A stretch of DNA of 64,000 bases, taken from Chiridota heheva. Its lineage: Eukaryota > Echinodermata > Holothuroidea > Apodida > Chiridotidae. Numbering within the stretch: the stretch's first letter is position 1; each line of letters begins with the position of its first letter. The translations under genes were made by a program, and so were the position numbers. Of the stretch, positions 60,891 through 64,000 are shown in pieces. The notes under the pieces were generated by a model. The model was given only the letters and a program-made list of their open reading frames with translations. It made no database searches and had not been told where the DNA came from. Location: positions 607,501 to 671,500 of the forward strand of contig JAIGNY010001864.1 in NCBI GenBank assembly GCA_020152595.1, in the 5' to 3' direction.

Positions 60891-63800
60891 GCATGAACCC
60901 CAATGTTCAGCCAACCAGCCTTAACCTCATCTCTCAGCTCCCCTCCCCTTTCATTCTTCTTGGTGACTTCAACCCCCTGTGGGGCTTCAATATCACCACC
61001 CGCAGAGGCAAGCTCTTTAAAAACACTCTTCGACAGCACAGCCCCTCCCTGCTCAACACTACCTCTCTGACCTACCTACACCCTGCCACAGGCTTTCTCA
61101 CCTGTATTGACCTGTCTATCTGTTACCCCAACCTTCTCCTTGATTTTAGCTGGAAGGTCACTGCTGACCTCTGTGGTTGGTAACCATTACCTTCTCCTCA
61201 TTCTTTCCAACCATCAAACCCCCACAGACCACACCCCCAACTAGAACCTTAAGAAAAGCCAAGTGGCTCCTTTTCTAAACCCTCTGCAAATCTTACCTCT
61301 CCCCCGATTTTCTCAGGGCAGAGGATCCCATGTCAAACTTTAGTAACATCCTTATCAACATCACCACTTGTTCCATTCCTAAAACCTCCAAACCCCTCAC
61401 TAAGAAGAATTTAAAGTATGGTTAACAGCTTTCACAGCAGGATGGGCAAACTCCCATCTCTCCTAGAATGGTAATCCTCTTACCGGGAAAAAGAATATCG
61501 CTAACCACCTTGCTGCCTCTTGCAGCAAAAAAGCTCGCAACGAAACCCAGAGTATAACCTTTCCCTCCTACAACACCAAAAGCTACAACAACCCTCTCAC
61601 CCTATCTGAATTAAAGCAAGCCATCCATGATGCTGGCTGCACATTCAAGGGCCCAGATAACATCCCCTACCACTTCCTAAAACACCTTCCCAACAAGACC
61701 ACCTTTACCTTCCTCACCATCCTCATTTGGTCCTCACACTCCTCCCTATCTGGAGTGCAGCTATCATCACCCCTCCCCTAAACAGGGGAAGGACAGCACT
61801 GACCCCTTAGCTATCGCCCTCACCTGCTGTCTCTGTAAATTTATGGAAAGAATCATTAACCGGAGACCAAACAGGTTTCTTGAGACCAGCAGAATCTTCT
61901 CCTCAACAAAGCGGCTTCTAGAAACGTCGCAATACTCTGAACCAGTTAATCACGCTCAACACTGCTATCCAGGAATCCTTTGCAAAAAAAGGAACACCTC
62001 ATTGCCATTTTTTCAACCTCGAGAAAATTGTTTACACTTGGAAATACGGCATTACCTGCAAGCTACACACCATCAGCCTTAGAGGCTTTATTCAAAACTT
62101 CCTCTCACCCAGGCAGTTCCAAGCTCGTATTGGCCTCGCCCTCTCCAACCCCTACTCCCAAAAAGAGGACGTCCCCCAAGGCAGCATCCTCTTCCCTACC
62201 CTCTTCAACCTGAGCATTAACAACATCATGGACTACCTTGGCCTCATCATCAAATGTGCCCTCTACGTGGACGTCTTCACCATCTTTTACTTCTCCCTTA
62301 GCTTTTCTCTGATCGAAAATAGGCTCTAACTTAGCCTCAAGTGGCTGCAAGACTGGTGCAACAATAACGGTTTTAAATTCTGCAGAGACAAGACAGTCTG
62401 CATGCACTTTTGTCATTTCAACAACCCTCTACTCCAACGCGAACCTCGTGCTCAATGGCAATTGCATCCCTAAAGTTGATTACACTAAGTTCCTGGGTTT
62501 AACCCTAGACCCCAAGCTCTCCTACGAGCAACACATCACCAACCTGGAACAGAAATGCAACAGCTCCTTCAAGTTTCTCCACCTCTCCAACACCACTTTG
62601 GGTGCGGACCCCCACGCTCTCCTCAAAATCTTCAAGCTCACCATTCGTGCCAAGCTTGACTACGGCATAATTGTCTACTGTGCCGCTCACAACTCATATC
62701 TCAACCATATCAACACCATCCAAAATGAAGCCTTCAGGCTTTGCCTGGGAGCCTACAGGACCTCCCCAATCACCAGCCTTCACATGGTATCCTACGAAGC
62801 GCCTTCCTGCTAAGGTGTAGAATGCTTTGCCTTTCCTATGCTTTTAGAGCCCTAGCTCGCCAACACCCAAAACCGTGTATATATACAACCTGATTAAGTA
62901 CCCCAATTTCTTCACCCTCTTTGATAGGACTAAAATACTATCCCTTCCCTTCAGCTTATGCATCAAACCCGACCTCCACTATCTCAGCATTAACCCGCCA
63001 CTCTTGGCACCTTCTTCTGGCCCACTTCTCCTCCTGGGGCACCCCTCTCCCTTCCATCCACCCGGACCTATCCACTCATCACAAAATCGGGGTTAACCCC
63101 AACCTCTTCATCAACCTCAACAACCAAATCAAAGACCAACTCTCAAACTACACCTCCATCTATGCTGATGGCTCCAAGGAAAATGACAAGACAGCTGCTG
63201 CTGCCATCATCCAGACATCACCCGCAGTTGCAGGCTTCCCAACTGCTCGTCCATCTTCTCGGCCTAGGCCAAGGTTATCCTACTCGCCCTCAACTGTATT
63301 GAATACTCCTCACTTGGCCACTTTGCCATCTTCTGAGACTCCAAGTCTGTCCTGACTTCTTTACTCAATCTTAAGTGGGATAACCCCACATCCCACCTCC
63401 TCCTCCGTAAACTCCTCTCCCCCTTCTACTCCACCTCCCCTCTGAAGAGAAAGTATTTTTTCTTCTGGATACCCAGCCATGTTGGCATCCCTGGCAATGA
63501 CAGAGCTGATTCAGCCGCTAAGCTTGCCCTCAACATGCCCCCTTTCCCAAAACCTTTCTGACATCAAACCGCTTTGACATCAAACCGCTTATCATTTCCT
63601 TGTTCATAACCACTGGCAAACTTCATGGGACAAATTGATAACAAACTCCACAACATCCAGCTTACCATTCCGACCAAACCCACCATCCACAACCTCTCCT
63701 GTATCAACAATTTCTATATTACCCGCCTTAGAATAGGTCACACCCACCTCCTTGCTGGCTCCCCCAACCCCTATGCAACAATTGTCATTTCCCCCTCACA

Positions 63801-64000
63801 GTTTACCATGTCCTCCTTGCCTGCCCCCTGTACAACCTTCCAGAGCTTCCTTCACCCCTCACAACTCCATACCCAAACTCTTTTTTGCACCCTTGCACTT
63901 CCTCTTTTGATCCCAGCTTCCTGGCTCTTAGCCCCCGTACTTCTCTCAGACTCATGCTATTTTCTTTTCTTCCTACCTCTGGAATGGTCTAACCTCTCAG
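60891..64000 (+). pseudogene. 5'-truncated LINE with endonuclease, reverse transcriptase and RNase H; runs off the window
   Basis: Order along the plus strand: second half of an APE-type endonuclease (LISQLPSPFILLGDFN at about 60927; NTTSLTYLHPATGFLTCIDL; then GNHYLLLI where an SDH triad is expected). The reverse transcriptase follows (LSELKQAIHDAGC at 61606, KGPDNIPYHFLKHLPNKT, VPQGSILFPTLFNL, YVDVF, NGFKFCRDKTVCMHFCHF, KFLGLTLDPKLSYEQHI, AKLDYGIIVYCAAHNSYL). Next is RNase H (SIYADGSKENDKTAAAAI at about 63150 and WIPSHVGIPGNDRADSAAK at about 63468), then the C-terminal ITRLRIGHTHLLAGSPNPY. Multiple frameshifts and stops separate these blocks. Two catalytic aspartates are altered (FNLEK in the first palm motif; YVDV in the second), so it is inactive. 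RNase H places it in the I/Jockey-like group. Its C-rich coding strand contrasts with the AT-rich surroundings. It interrupts D4 copy 2 at its 5' end. Confidence 0.92.

Overview
The window looks like a stretch of gene-poor animal nuclear DNA, most probably from a marine invertebrate. Four things point this way. The background is AT-rich with no bacterial-style gene packing. There are several families of broken non-LTR retrotransposons (L2/CR1-like and an RNase H-bearing LINE). There are tRNA-derived SINEs with recognisable A and B boxes. About a third of the bases are tandem repeats. I could not assign a phylum from the sequence. No complete host gene was recognised; the only non-transposon coding candidates are an acidic reading frame hidden in a 'simple repeat' on the minus strand (31430-32322) and a short exon-like reading frame at 4370-4522.

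Layout. 1-2824: AT-rich, with one solo transposon end. 2825-4388: 49-bp satellite. 4563-17806: a 50-bp satellite interrupted by a 10.87-kb element (4901-15773) with 13-bp terminal inverted repeats and a TA target duplication. That element holds a 297-bp array with four-unit higher-order structure, a direct duplication of about 0.9 kb carrying exon-like islands, and a C-rich minisatellite. 17930-18222: tRNA-SINE. 18682-29013: about 323 copies of a 32-bp satellite. 29014-31429: dispersed repeats and a LINE scrap. 31430-32322: acidic reading frame. 32553-33021: 15/12-bp array. 34446-35280: LINE 3' end plus SINE. 37262-39075: two inverted copies of a dispersed repeat, one holding a MITE-like insertion. 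40082-43622: (AT)n, 20-bp and 34-bp arrays in succession. 43630-45460: L2-like LINE pseudogene. 45485-47215: third copy of the 37-kb dispersed repeat, split by a 17-bp array. 49112-52238: TTAA-flanked inverted-repeat element filled with a 43-bp satellite. 53381-53748: second copy of a repeat first seen at 29.9 kb. 57485-60890: SINE, a duplicated block, a reverse-strand CR1-like LINE and a 27-bp minisatellite. 60891-64000: degraded LINE with endonuclease, reverse transcriptase and RNase H, running off the right edge.

The main result is a shared mechanism. At least four of the large tandem arrays lie inside, or grew from, identifiable dispersed or mobile elements. For the 32-bp and 17-bp arrays, unexpanded copies of the same element lie elsewhere in this window and still hold a single-copy seed. 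The 43-bp array fills a TTAA-flanked inverted-repeat element. The 297-bp array lies inside the TA-flanked element and repeats motifs also seen near that element's ends. The region is best read as a nursery of transposon-borne satellites rather than as a gene cluster.
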